This document shows positions 42,617-50,908 of a stretch of 64,000 bases of DNA, piece after piece. The translations under genes and the position numbers were made by a program. The DNA is taken from the NCBI GenBank assembly GCA_028554795.2, contig CM068838.1, positions 130,170,928 through 130,234,927 of the forward strand, read 5' to 3'. The notes under the pieces are model-generated. The model saw only the letters and a list, made by a program, of their open reading frames with translations, did no database searches and was not told the origin of the DNA. The DNA comes from Sinohyriopsis cumingii. Its lineage: Eukaryota > Mollusca > Bivalvia > Unionida > Unionidae. The stretch's first letter is position 1. Every line of letters starts with the position of its first letter.

Positions 42617-45500
42617 CAGACGGAAATGAGGGTTTTAAATTAGTTCCCCACGTACAATTAGTAAATCAAAGTTTTAACTGCAATGGGGAAAAATAGTAAG
42701 TAATTTCTCTCGTTAAACAAACTGTCGAAAGGACAAGGGGTTCTGGAACTTTTAGAGACCCATATCCAGAGAAGGACAAATGGAAAAATGTTTTGATTAT
42801 AATTGAGCGTGAGCTGGGAAAGCACAGGGTTAATCTCGGTTACATACGATGTTTTCATTGGCTGTAATTATTTGCTTATTGGTTTGTAATCATTGTTGAA
42901 TTTATTCATTTTAAATTCATACTTCAATTTTCCCATGAGTTCCTAAATAATATTGTATGTCTGATGATTCATGTGGCAAGAAAGTCATACAATATTTCGT
43001 TTTCTGAATGAGTTCTTATATAATTGTTTATTATGTAATTAAATCGTGTAGTATAAGTTTTCATGAATTTTTCTGGACAAATTGTGAGGATTAAATTATC
43101 TGCCTTGCATGATTTGTATGATAAAGAGTTCGCACTTTGTATAAGCTATTCCGAGGATTGATCTTTTTCCATGTCTAGAAATATGTGTCAATGAAAAGCT
43201 AATTAGCAAAGAAACGTAGTTGGGAAAAACAGTAAAGTTCTATAATTCTTGCGTTATTAAGTTGTGAATTCTTTCCAACTGAAATAGTGGTGTAGCATTG
43301 GGAACGTTTGTCGGCTAATAGGTCATCTATAAATGTATGGTCACAGCTGGGCAATAATAATATCAGAGAGGACTAATTATGTCATGGTTCTCAGTAGTAA
43401 AGAATGGAGAAGCCACTAACAATACATAATTGTATGATAATAAGTTGTTTGTGTATGAGGAAGAAATGACCATAGCTAGTTATGTTGAGTTGGATAGACG
43501 ATATCGGACGAAAAGAGTGAGAGTATTTGTTCCTCGCATGAGAAGGAATAAAAAAAAACATGACAGTATTTAGGTTCGTTTATATCTTCATTTGAAGGAA
43601 AAACAACATGGATGGCTCCATCCGTAAAGCACAGAGGAAATATAATGCAGACTGCAATCGAAAGTTCGGTGACACGAAGATTCTAAACGGGGAGACAGAG
43701 AAAGAAAAGGAATGAGACAGAAATGCTGATCGATCACCAGCAGTGATTGAGAAATGACCGGAAACACGAGGTGATACAGCCATGCCTACAATCTGAGTAC
43801 GATCAGCGTCACTCGATCATATGCTCAAATTTATACTATCAGAAACAGAACGGCTAAATGAATTCGCATAATTTTGTAAGTCTGTTTCGGAGAGAAAGCG
43901 TATCATTCACATGTAATGTTCGATTTCATTTTTTGTTTTTGCAGTTGGATTAAACTGCTGTACTTTACATACTGGTGCTCGTGTTATGTTTTTGTATATG
44001 TCTTCGATATGGACAATAACACAGTGGTCGATCATCTACTAGATAACGATGACAAAAACCCTAAGAAGTGGGGGAGACCTTTCACATCATCTCCACCAGC
44101 CCATGACAATAACGAAACACTATCATAATTTGTTTTTTAAATATATATGTCATTTTAGAAGTTCCGAGTTAATGAATGAACTTTGCAAGTACAGAAAGAT
44201 TATTATATTCAGTTCATTCTCTTCAAGCGCAAAGTCGACTTGCAATTTGTGTAAATTGTCCGTTCTTCTTCATAGGCCATCAGCAACGTCCTCCAACGTT
44301 CACCTGATTTTTGCTATTTTTCACTGAAAAAACTAACTTCTATGAAAATAACCTTCTGTGTAGTGCGTCACACGTTGTCTGAACTAGACAGTCAATTGGA
44401 TACGGCTTAGGACGGTACTAATGAGTCTTCATTGTACCTGGATCAATAAAAAAAGTCAAAATGGAAGACTAACCGTTTCAATGTAAAACATCTACTTGTA
44501 AATGCTTCACTCTACATGCTTAAAATATTAATCACTGACACCAATGAACATGTAATTGTATCATTAATATGACGGCATTTATCTCTTGACACCAATTCAT
44601 ATGGGATCGTATCATAAATATGACGGAATTTATCACTGACACAGATACGTATGTGATAGGATCATACATATGACGGCATTCATCACCAACACCTGCAGGA
44701 TATGTAAACGTTAGTTACCTGCCGTGCCATCTGGGGTACAATGCATCCAAGACATTATATCATCATCACTGTATCTGAAAACATTTCTCATTTTAGTGCT
44801 TGTAAAATTTAAAAACAAACTTTTGAATTAATAGGACATTGTCCTGATTGTGGTATGTTTGTCTAAAATGATTGTCATTGTTCTCCATCCATGTATTCTC
44901 CTGTTTGTTCATGTACTGCTTCTTCTTAATTTCTTTTCTTCTCCGTTACTGTTCTCTTTCTTTTCTTCTAATTATGGTATGGTCTAACGTAGCTGCTAGG
45001 TTTATGAAAATTAGCTATTCATTTCTCTTCTTTGCTTTTGGGCCATTTCTTTAAACACGTTTATTTAAGCAGTGGAATCCTTAATTGTGTTTTATTGCTG
45101 AATCTTTTTAAGCAAGCAAATCTTTGCACTCGATTGAGATCTATAGCCTTGCGATGTTTCTCGCAAATAAACAGAATGTGAAGGAGGTAAAAACAAAATG
45201 CACTATACATTTCAGATAGAAAATCACTTGAACAGGTAACTTTCAATTTGCAGACAATTTGGATAACTTTAATAATGATTTAAAAAGATGAAAAGCTGCA
45301 CTTTTCAAGTACTAACAAGCTAACTCCAAAACTTTCACAAAATGATGCGAGTGTGTCTTTGTACTCTTAGGTGAAGAAGAGACACAACTTCATAGTTCAA
45401 ACATATGAATGGCTGTTTTATATCTGTTAGATTTGTCTTACTTACTTGCTATAAAGTCACTGGTTTATGTTTGAAAGACCCATGAAACGGTAGTAGTGAA
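39150..45500. other. non-coding host DNA left of the viral element
   Basis: No gene was recognised. Content includes (CA)n at about 39,203-39,232, (TA)n at 39,557-39,626, diverged repeats of about 60 bp near 39,850-40,140, (CT)n at 40,338-40,378, a 19-bp triplicate near 41,538-41,590, (GT)n at 42,571-42,612 and a three-unit repeat of about 60 bp at 44,525-44,690. Confidence 0.55.
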
Positions 45501-45502
45501 GG

Positions 45503-45670
45503 GGGCCACTTTACGGACAATGGGAATTAGCATTAAAAACACCCCTGGGCCACTTTACGGACAATGGAAATTTAACATGGCGAAAAATCGTGGGCCACTT
45601 TACGGACAAGGGAATTTAACATGGCAATAAATCGTGGGCCACTCTACGGACAAGGGGAATTTAACATGGG
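45503..45670. repeat. four 44-45 bp tandem repeats, putative left terminal region of the Polinton
   Basis: Units start at 45,503, 45,547, 45,592 and 45,636. Each opens with gggccact(t/c)tacggacaa and usually continues with 'tttaacatggc'. They lie just outside the leftmost viral gene and are followed by a T/A-rich palindrome-like stretch at about 45,669-45,702. Polinton ends often carry short repeats inside long inverted termini, but no inverted copy was found at the right side of this window, so the assignment as terminus is inference. Confidence 0.6.
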
Positions 45671-45723
45671 ATTTTTTTTTTTAAAAAAATTTTTTAAAAA
45701 AGGGGTAGGCAATGGAAAGGCTA

Positions 45724-45761
45724 TCTCTTTTCGAGAAATATGGCTGGCCCTGAAAAGGGCC
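45724..45761 (-). terminator. histone-type 3' processing signal, copy 1
   Basis: The minus strand reads GGCCCTTTTCAGGGCC at 45,746-45,761: a 6-bp stem with a UUUC loop that fits the metazoan histone mRNA consensus GGYYYUUUUCARRRCC. It is followed by AGCCA (canonical ACCCA) and then the purine-rich CGAAAAGAGA (45,724-45,733), in the place of the U7-binding histone downstream element. It starts 16 nt after the stop codon of the 126-codon gene at 45,778-46,158. Confidence 0.85.
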
Positions 45762-45777
45762 TTTGGGTTTTCTTCTT

Positions 45778-46158
45778 CTAATTTCTTCTTTTCCTCCACC
45801 AACTTCTTATTTTATCTCCAACACTCTTTCTCTTCTTTTTTTTCTCCTTCTCTTCTTTCTTCTCTTCCTCCTCTTCTTCTTTCTTCCTCTTCTCATTTTC
45901 CTCTTCTTTTTCAATTTTTTCGTTCCATGTTCTTATTCTTATCTTTTCCTCTTCATCCTCCTTCTCCTCCTTGATCTCTTTCATGACACCACTAATCTTG
46001 TCCTTTGCTTTCCTTAAATTGTTAATTTCCATCTTTACACGATGGGGACTATAGGAATAATGGTCTTCAACGAGTCTTATTAGCATCTGTTCCATTATTC
46101 CTAAGTTGTCTAAAACGTCTTGCAAGGTTTGTAATTTGTCCATTTGGTTTGACGCCAT
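45778..46158 (-). CDS. small Glu/Lys-rich coiled-coil protein, tandem unit 1
   Basis: A 126-residue protein of unknown function. The N-terminal 30 residues have spaced Leu/Ile residues (MDKLQTLQDVLDNLGI) that look like a heptad coil. Residues of about 55-115 are an almost uninterrupted run of Glu and Lys, and the C-terminus is strongly basic (SWWRKRRN). The ATG at 46,158 follows a TATA-like box at 46,208-46,217. The gene ends in a histone-type stem-loop. Its neighbour at 46,575-46,898 has the same plan (leucine-patterned N-terminus, then Glu/Lys-rich segment), so the two are probably diverged duplicates. Simple composition makes homology hard to prove. A role in virion core, chromatin or host interaction is possible but unsupported. 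Confidence 0.7.
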   Translation of the reverse strand: MASNQMDKLQTLQDVLDNLGIMEQMLIRLVEDHYSYSPHRVKMEINNLRKAKDKISGVMKEIKEEKEDEEEKIRIRTWNEKIEKEEENEKRKKEEEEEEKKEEKEKKKKRKSVGDKIRSWWRKRRN

Positions 46159-46207
46159 CTTCTTTTTTATTCTTTGCAGAATGGTTTGAACGACGAATAC
46201 TGTGGGT

Positions 46208-46315
46208 TCTTATACGAAAAGCGCGTACGTGAAGGAAAACATCCCCCTAAAACATAAAATGGATCTTACCTAGATGATGACCAAACATCGCGCGGACGTG
46301 AAGGAAAACATCCCC
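46208..46315 (-). promoter_or_regulatory. promoter cassette of unit 1: TATA box and two copies of the 26-bp element
   Basis: On the minus strand a TATA-like CGTATAAGAA lies at 46,208-46,217. Upstream of it (higher coordinates) is the element GGGGATGTTTTCCTTCACGT plus ACGCGC at 46,221-46,246, and a second copy at 46,290-46,315. The element occurs in the same position in front of the next two genes. ATG is about 50 nt further downstream at 46,158. Confidence 0.75.
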
Positions 46316-46459
46316 CTACTTTCTCATTTCATATAATATAACCCTAACTATACTCTCCACATTTGCTAAGAAACCCATAATCTACTATTCACACAAACAT
46401 ACCTGAGCTCTTACAAACACACAAACACATACACTTCCACTATTAATAAAGAGTTAGTG

Positions 46460-46465
46460 TTTATT
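46460..46465 (-). terminator. AATAAA poly(A) signal downstream of stem-loop 2
   Basis: Minus-strand AATAAA about 65 nt beyond the histone-type stem-loop at 46,530-46,545. It lies inside a block repeated at about 47,229-47,350 and could be a fail-safe polyadenylation site. Confidence 0.5.
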
Positions 46466-46507
46466 TTCACACTACTCTACCTACACACATTGGCAAATTA
46501 ATAGTTA

Positions 46508-46545
46508 TTTCTTTTCTAGAGTATTGGGTAGCCCTGAAAAGGGCT
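46508..46545 (-). terminator. histone-type 3' processing signal, copy 2
   Basis: The minus strand reads AGCCCTTTTCAGGGCT at 46,530-46,545 (6-bp stem, UUUC loop), then ACCCA at 46,525-46,529, then purine-rich TAGAAAAGAAA at 46,508-46,518. It starts 29 nt after the stop of the gene at 46,575-46,898. The stem differs from the strict histone consensus only in its outermost pair (A-U instead of G-C). Confidence 0.85.
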
Positions 46546-46574
46546 GTTTTGTTTGGAACTTCATGGACACCTGG

Positions 46575-46898
46575 TTAATGGTGGCACCTTCCAGGCCTGG
46601 CGCCACATACACATCTTATCCCCCAGTTACTTTTTACCTTTTGGGGGGAGAGAGCAGAGGCAGGATATGTTGCTTCAGAATCCCAATTTTCACTCTCTGG
46701 GATTCTGAAATTTTTTCTTCTCTCCTTTTCCTCCTCTTCTTCTTTATATCTTCTTTCCTCCTCTTCTTTTTTTCTTCTTTCCTCCTCTCTTATCCTTCCC
46801 TCCTCGACAATGGCTTCAGCGGCCAGTTCATTTAATATGCGCCTGGCATATTCCAGATGCACATGAAGTTCCAACAGTTTCTCCAGTCTCGTGTTCAT
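46575..46898 (-). CDS. small Glu/Arg-rich coiled-coil protein, tandem unit 2
   Basis: A 107-residue unknown protein. Residues 1-30 show a leucine-spaced helix (RLEKLLELHVHLEYARRILN) similar in pattern to unit 1. Residues 31-65 are Glu/Arg/Lys-rich, and the tail is Cys-containing and unlike the other units. ATG at 46,898, about 50 nt below a TATA box at 46,947-46,957. A histone-type stem-loop follows the stop. The promoter, 3' signal and part of the upstream DNA are shared with units 1 and 3, so the whole transcription unit was duplicated, not just the coding part. Confidence 0.65.
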   Translation of the reverse strand: MNTRLEKLLELHVHLEYARRILNELAAEAIVEEGRIREEERRKKEEEERRYKEEEEEKERRKNFRIPESENWDSEATYPASALSPQKVKSNWGIRCVCGARPGRCHH

Positions 46899-46946
46899 TT
46901 TTGGTGTTGATCAATCAACAAGGGTAGCTGGACTGCCTAACTAGTT

Positions 46947-47061
46947 TCAATTTATACTGAAAGCGCGGACGTGAAGGAAAACATCCCCTGAAAACATAAA
47001 ATTCATCTTACCTAGATCATGACCAAGAAACAACAACGCGCGGACCTAAAAGAAACACTCG
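46947..47061 (-). promoter_or_regulatory. promoter cassette of unit 2: TATA box and 26-bp element plus decayed second copy
   Basis: Minus-strand GTATAAATTGA at 46,947-46,957 is preceded by the shared element at 46,963-46,988 (plus strand gcgcggacgtgaaggaaaac, then atcccc). A decayed second copy lies at about 47,038-47,061. The DNA between the two copies ('aaaacataaaat', 'tcttacctagat', 'atgaccaa') is also shared with unit 1. Confidence 0.75.
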
Positions 47062-47259
47062 CTCACTTTTTTATGCTACCCATCACTTCAATAGACTATC
47101 CACATACGCAAAGCAATCCAATCTAACCCAAAATATATACCTCAAACAGCCCAAAAAACAAACATCATTTTAATCTACTATCCACACCAACCTACTTTAT
47201 CACTTACAAACACAATCACACAAACTCATACCCTCACATTTTTTAAGAAAGAGTTAGTC

Positions 47260-47265
47260 TTTATT
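47260..47265 (-). terminator. AATAAA poly(A) signal downstream of stem-loop 3
   Basis: Minus-strand AATAAA about 65 nt past the histone-type stem-loop at 47,330-47,345, at the same offset as in unit 2. Confidence 0.5.
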
Positions 47266-47307
47266 TTCACACTACTCTACCTACACACATTTTCAAATGG
47301 ATCGTTA

Positions 47308-47345
47308 TTTCTTTTCTAGAGTATTGGGTAGCCCTGAAAAGGGCT
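47308..47345 (-). terminator. histone-type 3' processing signal, copy 3
   Basis: Minus-strand AGCCCTTTTCAGGGCT at 47,330-47,345, then ACCCA at 47,325-47,329, then TAGAAAAGAAA at 47,308-47,318. It starts 24 nt after the stop of the gene ending at 47,370. It is identical to copy 2, and the similarity extends into the flanks (about 46,450-46,552 versus 47,229-47,350). Confidence 0.85.
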
Positions 47346-47369
47346 GTTTTTTTGCTATGGCATTCTTTT

Positions 47370-47496
47370 TTAGTTTCTAAGAATGCGATGTCCTCTGAGG
47401 ATAGACTTTCTGGCGATAGATCTGCTTCTTCGGAAAGAGAAGAAGAATTCTTTGGTGTCGATACGACAAGCGACAAAGCCTCTGTCAGCTTCAGGT

Positions 47497-47540
<44 letters not shown>

Positions 47541-47642
47541 CTGCTGTCTCTGAAGTCTGTACTTCTCTGTCCATTCTTCTTTCTCCCTGTTCATTTCTTC
47601 TCTGAAGGGCTCTTCTATCAGGTCTTCAGTGATTTTTAACAT
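47370..47642 (-). CDS. small Gln-rich protein, tandem unit 3, possibly 5' disrupted
   Basis: An unknown protein of 90 residues if translation starts at the ATG at 47,642. It has an acidic/basic N-terminal helix, a polyglutamine tract of about 17-19 residues (about 47,495-47,555) and a basic C-terminus (RKSILRGHRILRN). The open frame extends upstream to 47,705, where an in-frame TAG (47,706-47,708) separates it from an 11-codon leader that starts with ATG at 47,741. The leader ATG sits in the position expected from the TATA-like box at 47,791-47,801, so the TAG may be a recent nonsense change. It shares promoter and 3' signal with units 1 and 2. Confidence 0.55.
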
Positions 47643-47790
47643 TCTCACATTCTCTATTTCTTCTGGCTTCGGTATCAGACTGTGTCTGACCCTATGCAAA
47701 TTCACCTAGGCTTCGTTGAGCTTAGCTAGTTTGGAGCACATCTTCTTAGGAGGATGAGTCGACAATGGATGGCTAGACTGGGAACAACCC

Positions 47791-47832
47791 GGTTCTTAAA
47801 GTGAAAGCGCGGACGTGAAGGAAAACATCCCC
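47791..47832 (-). promoter_or_regulatory. promoter cassette of unit 3: TATA-like box and 26-bp element
   Basis: Minus-strand CTTTAAGAACC (47,791-47,801) is a weak TATA box. The shared element lies at 47,807-47,832. Spacing between element and box matches units 1 and 2 to within a few bases. Confidence 0.65.
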
Positions 47833-47949
47833 ACACGGTTTTCGAGCCGCAACGTTCATGAGAGGGATAGTAAGAAATGAAAGAGCATCAATCCAACATT
47901 CTTATAGCTAAACAAACCACAAAGTCATTTTTTTCAAAACACAACATTT

Positions 47950-47955
47950 TTTATT
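47950..47955 (-). terminator. poly(A) signal AATAAA for the late gene block
   Basis: Minus-strand AATAAA about 90 nt after the protease stop codon, in an AT-rich 3' region (47,840-48,045). It is the first clear poly(A) signal after the run of structural genes, so it may serve the whole block. Confidence 0.6.
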
Positions 47956-48045
47956 CAAAAATCACTTAACACTAAACAACAACTCTAACATTTTTAACAA
48001 TAATCCAACACTATAACATCAAACATTTTTTTCTTCAATTACTAA

Positions 48046-48606
48046 CTACTTTAAACAGGGCTGACAACGTTGTGAATGAAATTGTGATTTCCACTGTTGG
48101 AAATCATTAGGCCATTGATGGACACTACGTTTCCTAGCTTGAGACAAAAGATAAGCATAATGGTCACAAAACCATCGATCTACTTTCACATCGTTTCTAG
48201 CAGAAGAACGAGGATCGAAATGAGTCACTAAATGTTCTAAGGAATAGCCCAGGCTGCGATGATGCAGAAAATACACACAGTACTGTCCACACACCAAGGA
48301 ATCTGTGCCTTGTAATTTCACATTATTGAATCGGGTGGTTTGAGCATTTCTTCTCATAAAGTCAATGATATCGTCTTCCAAAGGCGGCAATCCATACGAA
48401 TCGAAATATTCCACACATCCTTCTTGAGGAAAGTAGACGGCTACCCAGTGGGTTCCTGGGAGATGACTGTCGTCCGTGTTGATCACGTAAGCTTGATGGT
48501 CTTTAGGTTTGCGATGAGGGAGTTCATCTTTAGCACAGACGACAGGATTCCAAGAAGACGTATACGAACTGTGGTTCAAAAGGTAATAAAGTTCCCAGGT
48601 ATCCAT
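48046..48606 (-). CDS. PRO: adenain-like cysteine protease (capsid maturation protease)
   Basis: A 186-residue protease of the adenovirus-type (Ulp1/C5-like) fold used by Polintons to process capsid proteins. Catalytic residues can be placed by motif: His53 in GTHWVAVYF, Asp69 in VEYFDSYGL (Glu/Asp position of adenain), Gln99 in KLQGTDS (oxyanion hole) and Cys106 in LVCGQYCVYFLHH. Spacing between these matches adenain closely. ATG at 48,606 lies 19 nt downstream of the previous gene's stop. No TATA box is visible directly upstream, so it is probably expressed from a longer transcript. Length and motifs are complete, with no sign of decay. Confidence 0.93.
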   Translation of the reverse strand: MDTWELYYLLNHSSYTSSWNPVVCAKDELPHRKPKDHQAYVINTDDSHLPGTHWVAVYFPQEGCVEYFDSYGLPPLEDDIIDFMRRNAQTTRFNNVKLQGTDSLVCGQYCVYFLHHRSLGYSLEHLVTHFDPRSSARNDVKVDRWFCDHYAYLLSQARKRSVHQWPNDFQQWKSQFHSQRCQPCLK

Positions 48607-48625
48607 TGTTTTGTGTTTGTTTTCT

Positions 48626-49132
48626 TCACAGGTAATAATAAGTCGTCAATTCGATCCTGACTTTTTGCTTGAAAATGTCTGACGAATAAACGGTTATTCG
48701 TTCTGTTTCCTCACTCTGATTCAGGAGAGCTTCGATGCGATGGATCTCTTGTGTGGTTAATGGTGGACAAGAATGTTCACGCAAGTCTTTATACCACTGG
48801 TGCAACACGTCTTTGTTCGAGATGAGACTCCAAGCTTCGTCCAGATACTCGTCCAATTTTTCTTCTTGACTTAACATCAGGCATTTATCGTGTTGAATTT
48901 GACTGGGATGATCGTTTTGACATCCATAGCAATTTTTCTTGATCAATTCTGTCATTTTGTCGACCAAGTGTTTGGCAAAACAGCAGACTAAATGGGCTTC
49001 TTGTTCTGGCCATCTCGACTTCATCATGATATCTTCTTCGTCTTTGTCTTGAGATTCTTCTTTTTCCACGGTCTCCTCACATTCCATCTCCAAAGTTTCT
49101 CCACTAGGTAAAGAGGAATAACAGTCTTCCAT
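48626..49132 (-). CDS. conserved Polinton-type Cys/His protein of unknown function
   Basis: A 168-residue protein. The N-terminal 40 residues are very acidic. A probable metal-binding motif follows: CYGCQNDHPSQIQHDKC, that is C-x2-C-x3-H-x5-H-x2-C. The rest is predicted helical (EEKLDEYLDEAWSL; EIHRIEALLNQSEE). I associate this 'C.GC...HPSQ..H..C' pattern with an unassigned ORF found beside the capsid and protease genes in other animal Polinton/adintovirus elements, but cannot name its role. It lies 6 nt after the major capsid gene and 19 nt before the protease gene, so it is probably a late gene. Confidence 0.75.
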   Translation of the reverse strand: MEDCYSSLPSGETLEMECEETVEKEESQDKDEEDIMMKSRWPEQEAHLVCCFAKHLVDKMTELIKKNCYGCQNDHPSQIQHDKCLMLSQEEKLDEYLDEAWSLISNKDVLHQWYKDLREHSCPPLTTQEIHRIEALLNQSEETERITVYSSDIFKQKVRIELTTYYYL

Positions 49133-49138
49133 GGCTTT

Positions 49139-50458
49139 CTAATAATTTAGAATGACTTCTCTCAAACTGTTGATTTCTATGGTATTATCGAATTCTGCAT
49201 ACAGGATGACGTTCACTGTCTGTTTCAGTTCTTCTGCAAACTGAAGTTCCACACGAATCTGGCCGGATTTTATAGGGTGGAAATGTCCTTCGTCGCTGCC
49301 TTGGTCTGGAGTGAAATCAAAACCCCACAAAGCATAGCCTCCTGCATATTCATCGTAATCAATGCCGTGACTGGTGTTGGTTCCTAACTGGCCGGTGGCT
49401 TCGTACAGGGACAAGTACGATCTCAAGTAATTTATGTTTGGGGGCTCAAAGCTAGGTTCGAAAGGTCGGGTACACAAGGTCTTGCCATCACGACTGACTT
49501 CGATTTTCTTTACGTTGAAGTGATGAAAGTTGAAAGGATTTTCAGCGAAGGCTCCGTTGAAGGCTGCATTCGAGACCATACCAAGGATCAAACGTTTGGG
49601 TAACTGTCCTTGGAACAGATGATCTTCGGTTATGGATTTCAGTCCAGTAGAAATGGTGAACGTTTTCACTTCCACACGTCGTATGGGATACTTGGCGGTC
49701 GTTCTGCTCAACGTCTGACTGATGTCATTTCCCACTTTAGGTAACACTTCCACGCGTCGTACGTAGAGTCTGGCCACTTCGATTTGGCTTTTAGGATTGC
49801 CAGTCTTAGTAGCATCAGCATTAGCCAACAAATGGAAAGCGGCACTGCTACGATTCAGTCTCAGGCGCACATTGACACCGTTCAGCAAATATTTCTCTTG
49901 CAACCACATGTCCAAATGCAAACGATCCATCAGTTCTAAACTCTTTTTGCCTGTGATTCTGTTTCGTCTTGCCACAAAGCCGTCATTGTCTTCTGCGTCA
50001 GCTATCTTAAACTTGCCCGCTTCGTCATCTGCCCACAGCACACAGGCATTGAGATGACTTGTCTTGGCATCTGGTCCGTACGTCAAGAGATTTTCCAGGT
50101 AGGCACGGTAAGGGTAAGTATCCATGCTGCTGCTAACCAGTTTGTTATTCAAGTACAAGTCCACTGAGCTGAACAAGGAATGCATGAAATTGTTGACGGG
50201 AGCTATAATCTCAGCGGCATCTACTCCACCATTATCCTGATCTAGAACTTGGACTTTCAAGTACAAGTAACTGCTATTCAGATCGATGTAATCTTCGGGC
50301 TGTCCTTTGATTTCAAACTCGATGGGAGCTGAGGCTGTCAATGAGGAGACGGGATGAAATTCCACCCATTGGGATTCTTGCATCGTCATCATGGTGGGGG
50401 GCATGGCAAACAGATCCAGTTCCGTCTTGGAACAGGCGCAAGACTCTCGGTGCATCAT
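49139..50458 (-). CDS. MCP: major capsid protein (double jelly-roll, Polinton type)
   Basis: A 439-residue protein that forms the hexon-like capsomer. It resembles the Polinton capsid family often annotated in animal genomes as 'F54H12.2-like'. The signature segments are visible: an N-terminal SSLTASAPIEFEIKG and DYIDLNSSYLYLKVQVL strand pair, NNFMHSLFSSVDLYLNNKLV, a central YLLNGVNVRLRLNRS, ARLYVRRVEVLPKV, and a C-terminal GQIRVELQFAEELKQTVNVI strand pair. The ATG at 50,458 is preceded by another in-frame boundary 19 nt from the pX-like gene. The frame is complete, which supports recent activity. Assignment rests on motif memory and position between the penton-type and protease genes. Confidence 0.9.
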   Translation of the reverse strand: MMHRESCACSKTELDLFAMPPTMMTMQESQWVEFHPVSSLTASAPIEFEIKGQPEDYIDLNSSYLYLKVQVLDQDNGGVDAAEIIAPVNNFMHSLFSSVDLYLNNKLVSSSMDTYPYRAYLENLLTYGPDAKTSHLNACVLWADDEAGKFKIADAEDNDGFVARRNRITGKKSLELMDRLHLDMWLQEKYLLNGVNVRLRLNRSSAAFHLLANADATKTGNPKSQIEVARLYVRRVEVLPKVGNDISQTLSRTTAKYPIRRVEVKTFTISTGLKSITEDHLFQGQLPKRLILGMVSNAAFNGAFAENPFNFHHFNVKKIEVSRDGKTLCTRPFEPSFEPPNINYLRSYLSLYEATGQLGTNTSHGIDYDEYAGGYALWGFDFTPDQGSDEGHFHPIKSGQIRVELQFAEELKQTVNVILYAEFDNTIEINSLREVILNY

Positions 50459-50477
50459 TTTTTGTTGTTGCTGTGTC

Positions 50478-50897
50478 TCAATAATCGAAAACGTCTAAGT
50501 CTCGAACGGTTCTTCTTTTTTTGGCCTTTCTCGCTTGAAGTCTGGTGAAAGGGTGTTTTCTTCTTCGTCGTCTCTTTCTGCCTTGTCCTTGCTGAATGCT
50601 TGACTCGGTAGCGTGCAGGGCATTTATAGGTGTGTCTCGTCGGCCTAAAATGTCTTTGCCCGTTTGCAGCAAGACATTTTTGCCTGCCCTCATGAAGGCT
50701 TCTTTAGGGTTTTGTTTGTCGATGATGACATTTTGGAGAAATTCTTTGCCTTGTGTCAGTGCCGCATCTTTCAAGGCGTGCAATCCTCGTGTCACCATCG
50801 GTTTCAAGACTGGAGCCACCGAACGAAAGGCCGATTTTAACATGTCTCCTAAACCGTGTCCTCGCTGTCGAGCAACCCCTCGGTACACTGGATACAT
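50478..50897 (-). CDS. pX-like basic virion protein
   Basis: A 139-residue protein with the plan of the Polinton PX / adenovirus pX-like precursor family: an N-terminal YRGVARQRGHGLGDMLKSA, an amphipathic helix region (LKPMVTRGLHALKDAA), a middle with a 'GK.....' repeat, and a C-terminal highly basic segment (RKRRRRRKHPFTRLQARKAK) followed by an acidic end. The GLGDML-type Gly motif might be a processing or membrane-active site by analogy, but that is inference. It sits between the penton-type and major capsid genes, as in related elements. Confidence 0.75.
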   Translation of the reverse strand: MYPVYRGVARQRGHGLGDMLKSAFRSVAPVLKPMVTRGLHALKDAALTQGKEFLQNVIIDKQNPKEAFMRAGKNVLLQTGKDILGRRDTPINALHATESSIQQGQGRKRRRRRKHPFTRLQARKAKKRRTVRDLDVFDY

Positions 50898-50908
50898 GAC
50901 TTACTTAC

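Noticed and set aside
45746..45761. Reading the stem-loops as simple rho-independent-style terminators or random palindromes
   Set aside because: The context is eukaryotic, and loop, ACCCA and purine element recur together at four gene ends on one strand only, which a chance palindrome would not do.
45621..46017. Plus-strand frames rich in Phe/Ser/Leu across the 45.7-46.0 kb region
   Set aside because: They are the reverse complement of the Glu/Lys-rich minus-strand gene, which has promoter and 3' signals.
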